Source of the DNA: Romanomermis culicivorax
Taxonomy: Eukaryota; Nematoda; Enoplea; Mermithida; Mermithidae
Direction: 5' to 3'
DNA: 64,000 bases
NCBI GenBank assembly: GCA_963922205.1
Contig: CAWUHX010000015.1
Location: forward strand, 310,001 to 374,000
Below are positions 51,055 through 61,185 of this stretch, one piece after another (the stretch's first letter is position 1; every line of letters starts with the position of its first letter). Below the pieces are notes generated by a model, which searched no databases, had not been told where the DNA came from, and saw only the letters and a program-made list of their open reading frames with translations. The position numbers and the translations under genes are program-made.

Positions 51055-54000
51055 ACCTCTTTTGGGCCAACAACGTAATGTATACTTTGCTGGTACTGTG
51101 AGTACTGTGACCAATGGTCGCATACCCCTACAGGTAGTTAACCCAAGTACACACGCAGTGGTTCTCTACCCGCATACGACCATCGGTCATGTGCAGATGC
51201 ATACTGATTCCTTACAGGGATCGGCAGTCAAGTCTGATACCATTCTTGACCGTAAGTGGGTTGAAGCCAATGCTGTGATATCTCCAGATATCTCCTCACA
51301 GGATAAAACAGCGTTGCTCGATCTGCTGGTCGCATTTACTGACCTCTACGCGGTTGATGAAAAGGACACAGGTTCCACTGACCTCGTGCACCATGAGATC
51401 AGCACGGGTGACGCTTGCCCAGTCCGCCGTTTCCCTTACCGCACCGCGCCCAAGGAAAAGGATCTCATCATACAAGAGGTCAAAGCGCTCCAAGAGAAAG
51501 GTATTATTCGGCCTAGCACTTCTCCCTGGGCTACTAACACCGTCTTGGTTCGCAAGAAAAATGGGTCACACCGGATGTGTGTTGATTTTCGTGGTCTCAA
51601 CGAGGTCACGAAAAAGGATGTCTATCCCCTCCCACGGATTGATGATATCCTGGACACACTCAAGGGTATGAAATACTTCACTACCCTTGACCAGGCTAAC
51701 GCCTACTGGTCCATACCTATTGCCGAGGCAGACAGAGAAAAAACGGCGTTTAATACACCTATTGGACTTTACGAGTTCAACTATCTGCCTTTTGGTCTCT
51801 GCAATGCCCCTGGGACGTTTCAACGCCTCATGGACCTGCTTCTTACAGGACTGCAGTGGCGCACTGCACTGACCTATCTCGACGACATCTTGGTGTTTGG
51901 GAACTCTCACACCCAGATGCTTGAGCGCCTGACGGATGTGTTCACGCGTCTCCGTCAGGGTGGAATGAAGCTCAGACTGAGCAAGTGTAAGTTTTCGCAC
52001 TCTGAGGTAGAATATCTCGGGTACCGTATCTCACAGAAGGGGCTCGAGCCAGACAAAGTCAAATTGGCCGCCGTCCAGGATCTACCCATTCCACAAAACG
52101 CTAAAGACATCAAGTCTTTTCTTGGTCTTGTGTCTTATTATAGGCGTTTCATCCCTGGTTGCGCTCGGCTCAGCGAGCCGCTGACCAAGCTCTTACGGAA
52201 GGAAGTTACCTTCCAGTGGTCAAAACCTCAGCAAACGGCGTTCGACGAACTCCGAAGGCTGTTGTTGAACCCTCCTGTCCTGCGCCATCCGGACTTTACG
52301 AAATCCTTTATACTTCAAACTGATGCAAGCATTTCGGGGATAGGAGCAGTTCTAAGCCAGTTGGACGAGAATGGATACGACCATCCTGTTGCGTACGCCA
52401 GTAGAGGGTTAACAGCAGCTGAGAAAAACTACACTATTACGGAGTTGGAGACTCTCGCTGTTGTCCATTTCGTCAAGCACTTTCGGCCATATCTCTTTCA
52501 ACATGAGGTGGTCGTTCAGACCGACCACACTGCTGTTAAGGCTGTGTTGGAAAAACCGAACCCTTCGTCCCGGATAGCTCGGTGGGGCCTCGCGTTAGCT
52601 GAATTCAAACTGACTATTCGGCCGCGAAAAGGTCGGTCTAATGGTAATGCCGACGCATTATCACGCTTTCCCGATCCTAATTCCGTTGCCGGGGAGAGTA
52701 TTGACGATATTCCCCTATACAGACCCGAGGGAGAAGTTATGATGATCTCCGATGGTGCGCAGCGCCTGGCGAACTCATCCCAAAGGACCACCAATGGTGC
52801 GCAGCACCTGGCCAGGTCTGAGTCTTATGCAGAGATATCACAGGATGCGCAGCACCATGACCTTCTCGCAACTCAATTCGAGGATCCGGAATTAGCCTCC
52901 ATTCTTAGGTCACTAAAACCCTACGGTGATCAGAATGATGTTAATGGCTACCACCTGTTGGATAACATCCTTCAGAAGTGGACAGGCGAGTCCAACAAGA
53001 TTGTTGTCCCTCGTTCAATGGTTACTACCATTATTGAGGCTCATCATAACGACATTCTTGCTGGACACTTTGGTGCGAAACGTACCGCGCGGCTTATAGC
53101 CCGTAGGTACCACTGGCATTCCCTCAGTGCGGACGTCAAGTCCTTTTGTCAGCAGTGTGATCTTTGCCAACGGAATAAACCTGCGAGACAGAAGACCCGT
53201 GCAACTCTGAAACCGATTTCCATTACGGGTCCGTTTCATCGAGTCCGTGTCGACTGTATGGGACCAATGACCACTAGTGAAAACGGAAACCGATTCATTG
53301 TAGTTTTCATTGACTACTTTACTAAATGGGTTGAAGCTTTCGCTACTCCGGACATTACTGCGCAAACTATAGCTCGACTTTTTGTTACTCAAATTGTCTG
53401 CAGACATGGGGCACCGCAGATTCTTCAGTCTGATCGTGGTACTGATTTCACGTCCAAACTGATGACTGAAATCACTGCCATTTGTTCAACTAAGAAAATC
53501 CACTCCACCGCTTATCATCCCATGACAAACGGAGAAGTGGAAAGAGCTAACCAAACGCTAGCCACACGGTTACGTATGTATGTCCACCAAGGCCATACTG
53601 ATTGGGATGAGCACCTGCCGTATTCTGTGTTTGCTGTCAACATTAGCATGAATGAGTCGACAGGGTATTCACCCTTTGAGCTCATGTATGGTCGTACTCC
53701 CATGCTACCTGTTGATGCAGCACTCTCATTCAATCCTCCGGCCCATATCATAGATGTTTCTACTTATGATATGGAGGTCAAACGGCATTTTACCAATGCC
53801 TTGACCTTGATCCAGAGCAGAATTGAGAGATCACAGGCGGCTTATGCTAAGTCCTACGACCGCATGGCACGAGATGTCTCATACAAGGTTGGGGATCAAG
53901 TGCTCAAACTGCGCACTACTGGAAAACGTGGTCTAACGCCCAAATTATTGCCCATTTATGATGGCCCCTACTTTGTCACGAATGTGGCTTATCCTAATGT

Positions 54001-54211
54001 CACCATTCGACTTGAGACTGATCAAGAGGATACTGTGCATGTTAATCAGCTTAGACGCTACGTGTCACCAGCTCAGCCTACAGAAAAAGAGGAGATACCT
54101 TCCACTTCCCAGGTCATCGAGACGGCACCTCTGTTGATCCCGTCAACAAATAGAGATTTTACACAAGATCTCATTGACCCACATCTTGATGCGGAGGTCA
54201 CCGACCCGTAA
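50990..54211 (+). CDS. ORF2: reverse transcriptase - RNase H - integrase
   Basis: The frame is open from 50990 (after TAA) to TAA at 54209-54211. It has no early ATG (a GTG lies at 51029) and overlaps ORF1 by 65 nt in the +1 frame, so it is probably translated by frameshifting. Numbering from 51029, RT motifs include 'DQANAYWSIP' (about 221) and YLDD (283-286). RNase H begins near 'FILQTDASISG' (Asp 432). The integrase zinc region HHCC is at about 672-713, and catalytic D742, D802 and E838 have the D-D-35-E spacing. A GPY-like region ('PIYDGPYFVTNV') follows. No chromodomain is seen. All catalytic residues are present. Confidence 0.96.
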   Translation, partial: HNSLHPYLQIYATVPEVAFFPKPLLGQQRNVYFAGTVSTVTNGRIPLQVVNPSTHAVVLYPHTTIGHVQMHTDSLQGSAVKSDTILDRKWVEANAVISPDISSQDKTALLDLLVAFTDLYAVDEKDTGSTDLVHHEISTGDACPVRRFPYRTAPKEKDLIIQEVKALQEKGIIRPSTSPWATNTVLVRKKNGSHRMCVDFRGLNEVTKKDVYPLPRIDDILDTLKGMKYFTTLDQANAYWSIPIAEADREKTAFNTPIGLYEFNYLPFGLCNAPGTFQRLMDLLLTGLQWRTALTYLDDILVFGNSHTQMLERLTDVFTRLRQGGMKLRLSKCKFSHSEVEYLGYRISQKGLEPDKVKLAAVQDLPIPQNAKDIKSFLGLVSYYRRFIPGCARLSEPLTKLLRKEVTFQWSKPQQTAFDELRRLLLNPPVLRHPDFTKSFILQTDASISGIGAVLSQLDENGYDHPVAYASRGLTAAEKNYTITELETLAVVHFVKHFRPYLFQHEVVVQTDHTAVKAVLEKPNPSSRIARWGLALAEFKLTIRPRKGRSNGNADALSRFPDPNSVAGESIDDIPLYRPEGEVMMISDGAQRLANSSQRTTNGAQHLARSESYAEISQDAQHHDLLATQFEDPELASILRSLKPYGDQNDVNGYHLLDNILQKWTGESNKIVVPRSMVTTIIEAHHNDILAGHFGAKRTARLIARRYHWHSLSADVKSFCQQCDLCQRNKPARQKTRATLKPISITGPFHRVRVDCMGPMTTSENGNRFIVVFIDYFTKWVEAFATPDITAQTIARLFVTQIVCRHGAPQILQSDRGTDFTSKLMTEITAICSTKKIHSTAYHPMTNGEVERANQTLATRLRMYVHQGHTDWDEHLPYSVFAVNISMNESTGYSPFELMYGRTPMLPVDAALSFNPPAHIIDVSTYDMEVKRHFTNALTLIQSRIERSQAAYAKSYDRMARDVSYKVGDQVLKLRTTGKRGLTPKLLPIYDGPYFVTNVAYPNVTIRLETDQEDTVHVNQLRRYVSPAQPTEKEEIPSTSQVIETAPLLIPSTNRDFTQDLIDPHLDAEVTDP

Positions 54212-54671
54212 TCAAGTAGCTCTTCTCTTCTTTACTTACGGACGGGGTCGTCCTTTTTCGAAGGACCGCCGTGCCCCTCACAAAATACCCACTTCTGTTC
54301 CAAGCTGGAATAGCAGTGTAAAGAAGAGAATGAGCAGCGATCAATGCATCTAAACTAGGGTATTGCCTCACATTGCAGGCGCATCCATGCGATAGCCTAT
54401 ATCTCGCCTCTAAAATTTTTCTCGTAGTCTCGTTTCAGATTTCACACATCAACTGACAATTGGCAACTTCAACGAAGGGATCAAATGACGTCAGCAACTT
54501 CACGCATCTCCGATGGACGTCAGCAACTCCACGCAACATTGACACAATTCCACAAACCAGAACATACCGAAAAACCACTGAACCAGCAACCGCTCGCCGC
54601 CACCCTCACCTGAACGTTTGACCGTCGCAGCCGACACAAGGACGAGGACGCCCTTTTTCGAAGGACCGCCG
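54212..54671 (+). other. 3' untranslated region of the retroelement
   Basis: It contains two more GACGTCAGCAAC boxes (54487 and 54515), the same box that heads the leader hairpins. A duplicated 'TTTTTCGAAGGACCGCCGTG' lies just after ORF2 (54256) and again ending at the start of the 3' LTR (54654). No ordinary polypurine tract precedes the LTR. Confidence 0.75.
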
Positions 54672-56089
54672 TGTCACGTGCCGACGGATTTCGTCGAACG
54701 TCACGTGATTCACATCACAAATTTTTTCATTATGTTTTCCGTTATGTTTTGTGTTACAGTAATTTACATCAATTTTGCGTTTCGTTTTTATACTTTTTAC
54801 ATGCAATTTATGTGTGTACTTTTTATGTTTATTTCTGTTGCTTTCGCACACATTTATTTCCGTTTCGACTTATTATTTTCAATCGCACACGTAGACTACG
54901 GTATGTGCCCGCTAGTCAAGAATTTCCGTTGGAGATAAGCTCTCCGAGCTCATCGCTGTAATTAGAGCACAACGTGCACTTCTTATCAGTAAAAACTAGC
55001 GACGTTTCACAACGTGAAACGACTAGTTGAAATTCTCACTAGTGACGTTCCTATGTTAAGCATGGAGAGTGAAAACTCGCCCCAATGCTTAACGTTGTGA
55101 ACTGGAAAATGTCTATGTGATCATAGGCATCTTCTGCAACGATTTCCGCTGCAGAAGTTAGCTTGGGGGAGTGTTAACTCCGCCCAAGGCATACTGTAGT
55201 CTATGGAGCCCTTTAAAAGGGCATGTTTTGTGTGTTCCTGGCACTCTCTTTGAGCCTAACTGGTTTTTCGTCGTTTAGCTTCACGTCGCGTCCGCCGTCG
55301 ATATATTTTATTATATTTTTATTGTCGCCGTACGTCGAATAAATTAACATATTTTCGTCCCCGACCTACACATACACACATCGCCTACAGTAACCCGACC
55401 GTAGGAACCCGTCACCGTCGCCGTTAGTGTAGAGACCCGTCGCCCCTCGCCGAGGAAACGTTAGTGATCGCCGCCTGCCGTTTAGCAGCCGCCGAATACC
55501 CACGCCGAATCGCTCGGAGTTCGTTCCCACATCGCCGTCCGTAGGACCCCGCGTTTGACCCCGAACCCGTCGCCCAGCGCCGAGTAACTTGAGAAGAAGT
55601 GTTGTGAGTCTTCTCAGGGGTTATTGTTATTGAGGGTATATTTGTGGGAGTCTCCCCTAAGCTAGTTTTCCCTCGGAAGGACCCTCAGTTAAGAAAGCCC
55701 TCCGACCCTTGAGGTCAGGGGCCAATAAAGGGGATTTAGGTTAACAATCGGGTCCCCTACAGTAAGCCGTTCTCCGAATGGCACCGTCCCCCATTCCGTA
55801 GAATGAGGATTAGGGATTGACACCCCCGACCCGGCCGCGTTGTCCATTATTCTACAGCATTAACCCCAGGACAAGGCCGAGGTACACCATAGGTTTACCT
55901 GTGGTAGTACCAGCTGGGTTGGGTTCCCGAAACGAAGACCAATACTGGAGCCACCCCACGGGGTCACAGCATGTCACCTACCGTGTCATGGCCATGTTTC
56001 CTATGGGATATGGTACGGGTTTGCCCGTCAATGTGACTGATCACCACCTCTGTTTAATGTGACATGGCTCCACTTCGTTTAATGTGACA
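54672..56089 (+). repeat. 3' LTR (1,418 bp)
   Basis: The sequence is nearly identical to 39833-41262, with the same TGTCAC...GTGACA ends. The target duplication CAAA follows at 56090-56093. Confidence 0.97.
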
Positions 56090-56159
56090 CAAAGGAAAAT
56101 ATTATAAGGTAAAGATGGAAATGTGAAGGAAATGTTATTGCATTCTCTATTGCTCGTTT

Positions 56160-56335
56160 GTAATCACCCAATTAGGAATTCGCTCACTTGGGAGTTTGCT
56201 CAACTGAGAATCGCTCACATGGGAATCGCTCAATTGGAATTCGCTCACTTGGGACGCTCAATGGGGAATTTGCTCTCTTTGGAATTCGCTCACGTGGGAA
56301 TCGCTCATATGGGAGTCGGTCAATTGGGAATAAAC
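56160..56335 (+). repeat. ~15-bp minisatellite AATCGCTCACTTGGG
   Basis: About ten diverged units of the form 'AAT(T)CGCTCAC.TGGG', including variants 'TTTGCTCAACTGAG' and 'AATCGCTCATATGGG'. A related array in the opposite orientation lies at 61070-61185. Confidence 0.8.
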
Positions 56336-57089
56336 TGTTTCAACCAACACCTACATGAGTGTCAAATGTACACATAGGGAACACGTGTGTCAAATATCCA
56401 TTCTATAGTACCATTGCATCAAAACCACAGTTGGCCATGCACATGTAAGTATATTAGAGCTGTGATTGACATGTCAATATTTATATCAAGATCAATATTC
56501 GATTAACAAATGTATTTTGTATGAAAATCAAAAATTACTTTTTTGATACCGATCAGATTTTGCGAATTAACTGTGAAAGTTGCAAATTGAGGACTTGAAC
56601 TTGAAAAAAGTTTAATTTCTTGATGAAGTTGAAGTTGAGAATACATATATTTAATTCAGCTCAACCGGTTGGCTGCTTGCATGTTGATTTTGAGAAAATA
56701 CTACTCCCATGCTGATTTTGAGAAAATCTTGAAATATTTCAGCATGGTATTTTTATTTCCTGCCCAGCTTCCAAGTACGGCACACCAGAACTAATCTCTC
56801 GATGAAACTTTGGCATTTTGAGAATTTCTTTAAGAGAGATTCATGATACTCGTACATTTCTCAAATGATTTCCTGCTTAAAAAATTTAGAAAAAATGTTT
56901 TTCAGTTTGGTGTGCGAATAATGTTTGCAATTAATTTTCAAAAAATAAAAGATACTGTGCATGACAAAAAATTTTTGAATCGAATGGAATACGGAAATCA
57001 AAAAGTCAAAGAATTAAGTAAGTGTCAATATCAAAGCGAAAGTTCGACCTCCTTTTTTCAGTAAAGCAAATGTGTCAAATCGGCAATTG
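56336..57089. other. Intergenic, no gene recognised
   Basis: AT-rich. A 73-codon plus frame at 56843-57064 has no recognisable motif. Confidence 0.55.
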
Positions 57090-59131
57090 AATATACACGC
57101 GTCAAATCCAGATTTAAGACAGATTTCTGAGAGATTCTACCTTCTGCCCCACTGACCTATGATAATTTGATAATTACCAATATCTGTAAAAGAGAAGTAG
57201 TTTTACATACTGAGTATCGTGACAGCATTTATTCCGCATAATAATCAAAATTCGCATTCAAAGTTTGGAATTTTTGCATTTTTTGGCGATCGTCGGTCTG
57301 TACATGTGTATCGAAATATATCACAGCTCAGAAAAGACGTGACTCTGACTCCAACTGTACATGCATGCATGCAGGAGATCACGCTCTATATTCAGGCATG
57401 AAAAACATTTTCTAAAACTTTACTTTACACTTTTTATTCCATTTTAAAGTGTCAAAATGGAAGTTGAAATTAACCGAAAAAGACCAATGTGGCCTTCTTT
57501 GGGCACCTTCCCACAGGATGCCGCAAAATTTTTTTCTTGATTTCTGTAGCCACAAATGTCTGACATATTGTCTTAAAATTTCAATCAAATTAATGTACCG
57601 TTTTGGGTGCTGTAGGTGTCTGCACATTCTGAAAGTTAACACAAAAATGCTAATTTATTTTAGTAAATATGTCATCAACGAGATGCAGGAAAAACTCAAA
57701 ACGTTCAGATTATAAAGAAAAGATGTGAGCCGAATCACTCGTAAAATTTCATCGATTAATTTACAATGGTTGCGCAACAGGATGCCTCAGAAAAGATGCA
57801 ACAAAAATTTATCTTTTCAGTAATTTGACCGGAAAAAATTCGAAGCTGCGAGTTTAATGTTACAAAATTAATGTCGGCTGTCTGACTCCGCCTATGTTAT
57901 AAGCTGTGCCAAAGTGCTCTACAGTTGAAGGCACGTTGTTCCACACCACGTGACGTTAGCATGACGAAAATAGAGCAAATGATAGTAGATTGCAGTGCCC
58001 TTTCAACAAAGCAAAGAGTATCCGAATACCTCTTGCCGTTTTTCTGTAAATGGATTGCAAACAATCATTCGATTTTTGAAATTCAATCAAATTTTTCGAA
58101 GTTGTCGATTTTTCGTTTGAAGCACTTTGTTCAGAAACCATCAAACCTAGATCAATGAAAATTTACCACGACTTCAAGCCACATATTTTTTCATAATAAC
58201 GCATCCTGTGTTTCCATAACTTTATTGATGGGACATTTATCCAGATTCAAAAACGTATTTGAATAACAGTATGCAAACGTCTACAGCTGCTGAAACGGTA
58301 CACGATCATGGGATGTTACTTTCGCAGCTACTGTAGGAATGTATGTACTAAAGAATAAAAAGATAAAATTCCTGGGCATCATGGTTGAAGCTGATCCGGA
58401 GTGCCCATAAACAGGATTTTTCTTCTATTTGTTTCTCATTTTCGACAGTTTAAACTTTTTTTGCAGAGTGTAAAATGTTCGTTTGTGAAACAATTAGTAC
58501 ATCAAACTATAGTCTGTTACTTATTTGATAATTCTATAGTACAGATAATAAACGTATCACATGTGCTAGACAAGGGCCACCTGGAAAATGCAGTGACTTC
58601 TGAGTGATTTCCATGACTATGCCTTCTTCAGAGTTGTGCAGCTCCCCAAACGGCACAAAAATTTTGATAAAAATGTTATCAATACAATAAGAATGCACTA
58701 GCTATAAAATAAGAAAATAAAATTCTGCGGCATCCGATGGGAAGGTGCTCGGGAGTGCTCACAAGCAAAATTTTTCTAATTTTCACGGTTCTTTTTTGAC
58801 CTTTTAAACTCTCTAATGTGTAATGTGCAAAAATATTACATCAAAAGATAGCTTATTCTCTCTTGTGTAAAACGAATATACATTTATCGAATGAGATCAA
58901 TCCATTCGAGAAATATCGCTTGGCTAGCAAGACTACTGAAAAATGCCAAAAATACAATTTTCCAAATTTTGCATACTGTAGGGGTGTGAATTTTCGTTTT
59001 CAAGCAAAACGAATAATAACATGAAACTCAGCGCACGAAACTACCCTCAATAACTCATTTTGAGATATGGTTAATTTTCAAGTTATCAGAGTGAAGGTAG
59101 AACTTCTTAGAAATCGTGTCTCAAGTACGCA
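57090..59131. mobile_element. Second, shorter copy of the inverted-repeat element
   Basis: The left half (from 'agacagatttctgagagattctac', 57117) and right half (58280-59120, with 'cagctactgtaggaatgtatg', 'gaaggtgctcgggagtgc' and 'gttatcagagtgaaggtagaac') are arms of the same family as 17385-18530 and 21045-22205. The centre (about 57700-58270) lacks the LTD-like gene. Divergence is greater than between the arms of the first copy. Confidence 0.65.
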
Positions 59132-59135
59132 TTAA

Positions 59136-59331
59136 GGCCCTGTCATACTTCACCGCGCGGCGCCGCGCGGCGCCGGTTGTTCTATTCATACTAAAAAGCG
59201 GCGCCGCCGCGCGGCGCCCCATCAGGTTTCAACTGAACCAATACACATTTTTTGAGAAGAGCAAAATCCAAAAGTAAAAAAGCGGCGCCGTACGGCCCGC
59301 GCGGTACCGCGCGGCGAAGTATGACAGGGCC
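59136..59331. mobile_element. 196-bp MITE with GCGCGGCGCC-rich ends
   Basis: The ends GGCCCTGTCATACTTC and GAAGTATGACAGGGCC are perfectly inverted and flanked by TTAA on both sides (59132-59135 and 59332-59335). Subterminal DNA is almost pure G+C (GCGCGGCGCC repeats) in an AT-rich region. The TTAA site suggests piggyBac; the end sequence also resembles Harbinger-type MITEs whose TAA duplication would be masked by the palindrome. Confidence 0.82.
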
Positions 59332-59335
59332 TTAA

Positions 59336-60216
59336 GTGTTAAGAGCAGCTATATGGAAACACCCCTTTGTTTTAAATCCATAGCTGAAACTAAAATGTGT
59401 GTCATGAATCACAACGTTAAGCATACGAACACACTTGTGTTAAATGTCTGTGTAAGCATCAACATGAGTGAAGTCGACAAAAAGTATAGACCCCTGATTA
59501 TCCAGACTTTTTTATAGAAAGGAAAGGACATCAACCAAGATGTAGTAAGTGTATGTTTAGGCTATCCTCATGACAACCAAAATTCTGAAATATCATGTAC
59601 CAGGCTCTAAATTTTGGGAGCCCCATGCAGATTAAAATAGATTACTCATCCATAGGCTAGCATGTATGTAACAAATAAATGGTAAAAATGCAGATTCAGT
59701 GGGCAAAGAATCAGTTTAATAGAAATCAAGCAATGCACATTGGCATATATTGTACATCTTAGCACCCAGTTCTTTAGTCATGTAAATTTTATGGAATAAA
59801 GTTTATGGGGTAAGTTACGCCTACAGGAATGTTATTTATTATACATTCTGTAGTTACGGGGCTAAGTTACCATCTGATAAGTAATCGATTGTAATTTTTG
59901 ATCTAAAGTCTTGTCATTTAATGCCTCTGAACGTTCTATTGAACAGTTAGCACTAACCCATGATAGCTTGCAGTATAAACTTTGTCCTTGCATTCTGGGG
60001 GGGGTAAGTTACCACCGGGTTGACTAAATAATTTGATTAATTCGATTAAATAATTTACCCCTGTTGGGGTAAGTTACCCTATGGTATGTATTCCTGGACA
60101 GGAATAAATTACCCTGTGACCAAGATAACCAGGCCCAAAAATAGAAAAATCATCAATAATCTTTCAGATCTTTTGAAACTTTATTTGCTGTCTCATTTTT
60201 TCATAAATTTATGACC
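59336..60216. repeat. Region with four GGGGTAAGTTAC boxes
   Basis: GGGGTAAGTTACC or close variants occur near 59808, 59870, 60001 and 60065, with a relative 'aaattaccctgtg' near 60106. No gene seen. The first 450 bp hold nothing I can name. Confidence 0.6.
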
Positions 60217-60471
60217 TATAGTCTGTTTTTCTTGAAATGCTTCCAAATAATGGAAAGCAAGTAGTATTTCAGATTTTTGCGATTTTCTGATAAACAAAAT
60301 ATCATGTAGGGCTGGAAATTTTTGAGCATACTGATCTAACCTTCAGCGATTTTTCGAGCGAAAAGATTTACAGTAAGAACTTTATGTAAACGATTTCGAC
60401 AACAGTACTGATTTGTGTCACTTTTGTATGTGGAAGCATTTTATAAGAAACATCTGCACTAGGGTAGCCTG
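60217..60471 (+). mobile_element. TATAGTCTG MITE, best-preserved copy (~255 bp)
   Basis: It starts TATAGTCTGTTTTTCTTG and ends 'AAGCATTTTATAAGAAACAT...CTA', bounded by TA. The interior 'gattttctgataaacaaaatatcatg' and 'gtaagaactttatgtaaacg' define the family seen at 1-201, 10155-10385, 24530, 28414, 31208 and 35691. Confidence 0.78.
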
Positions 60472-60499
60472 CGCAAATTCTGAAGAACAGGATATGCTA

Positions 60500-60761
60500 A
60501 AATTTTAATTGTTGCTACACTCAGCTGCAGAATACTTTTTCAAAAATAAAATAAAAGGCAAAATGTCCATTAACTGCTTTTTTGGGTGAAGAATTTTAAT
60601 AAATTTTTTTGGTGGAGAATGTACTGTTTTGTAATTTTTTGGGTGGAAACTTCTTGTCCATTCGTTTTACAACCTTGTCCACTCCTTTTTCAGCATTGAA
60701 GACATTCATCAAGTATATTCTCCATTTTCCCTGCTCCATCGGGACATTTTCCAATAAACTA
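60500..60761 (-). repeat. Partial copy of the TA-flanked element
   Basis: The right end CCAATAAACTA matches the 15494 and 39650 copies. The internal 'cactcagctgcagaatac' matches the box near 16920. Confidence 0.7.
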
Positions 60762-60918
60762 GTCAGGTAAAATATACAGTTAAGATTCTGTTTTCGCTTG
60801 TAATCATTGGAAAATTTACACTCTATTAAAGGTGACATAAAATTCTTCTATAGCTTCGTGTGAGTTGTTCCCCGGCTTCTTCTTTCTGTAAGTACTAATC
60901 TTATACTAGTCAATCTTC

Positions 60919-61041
60919 ATGAGCAAGAGTATGCAACGATTCGGCGATATGTTTTTAACGGACTTCGACGACGACGTGACTTCACCCATGGATTTCGACG
61001 ATGATTATGCAAGTTTCATTTTGCAGTATGGCTCAATTTGA
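60919..61041 (+). CDS. Possible 40-residue acidic peptide or first exon
   Basis: ATG to TGA reads MSKSMQRFGDMF, then 'TDFDDDVTSPMDFDDDY'. The codon use is balanced and the peptide unlike random AT-rich frames, but there is no homology I recognise and no clear splice donor. Low confidence. Confidence 0.25.
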   Translation: MSKSMQRFGDMFLTDFDDDVTSPMDFDDDYASFILQYGSI

Positions 61042-61069
61042 AGTGTAGCGTTGGTCTGTAAGGGGATAT

Positions 61070-61185
61070 TCTCATATTAGCGATTCCCGAGTGAGCGACG
61101 CAATTCTCAAGGGTACGATTTCCATGTGAGCGATCCACAAGAGAGATCATTCTCAAATAAGTGAATTCCCGATAGAGCGATTTTC
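61070..61185 (-). repeat. Minisatellite related to 56160-56335, opposite orientation
   Basis: Units such as 'ATTCCCGAGTGAGCGA' and 'ATTTCCATGTGAGCGATC' are reverse complements of the AATCGCTCAC.TGGG unit. Confidence 0.7.

Larger units (their letters stand above)
39833..56089 (+). mobile_element. Ty3/gypsy-class LTR retrotransposon with internal envelope gene
   Basis: Two LTRs (39833-41262 and 54672-56089) begin TGTCAC and end GTGACA. They are flanked by the 4-bp duplication CAAA (39829-39832 and 56090-56093). In order come a primer-binding site, a 4-kb leader with a hairpin array, ORF1 (gag, envelope-like, two retropepsin-like domains), ORF2 (RT, RNase H, integrase) and a 460-bp 3' untranslated region. 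RT before integrase defines the gypsy class. LTRs differ by about eleven substitutions and one 12-bp indel by eye, so it inserted recently. It is much more GC-rich than its surroundings, as expected of a recent arrival. Both long frames are open, so it may be active. Confidence 0.96.
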
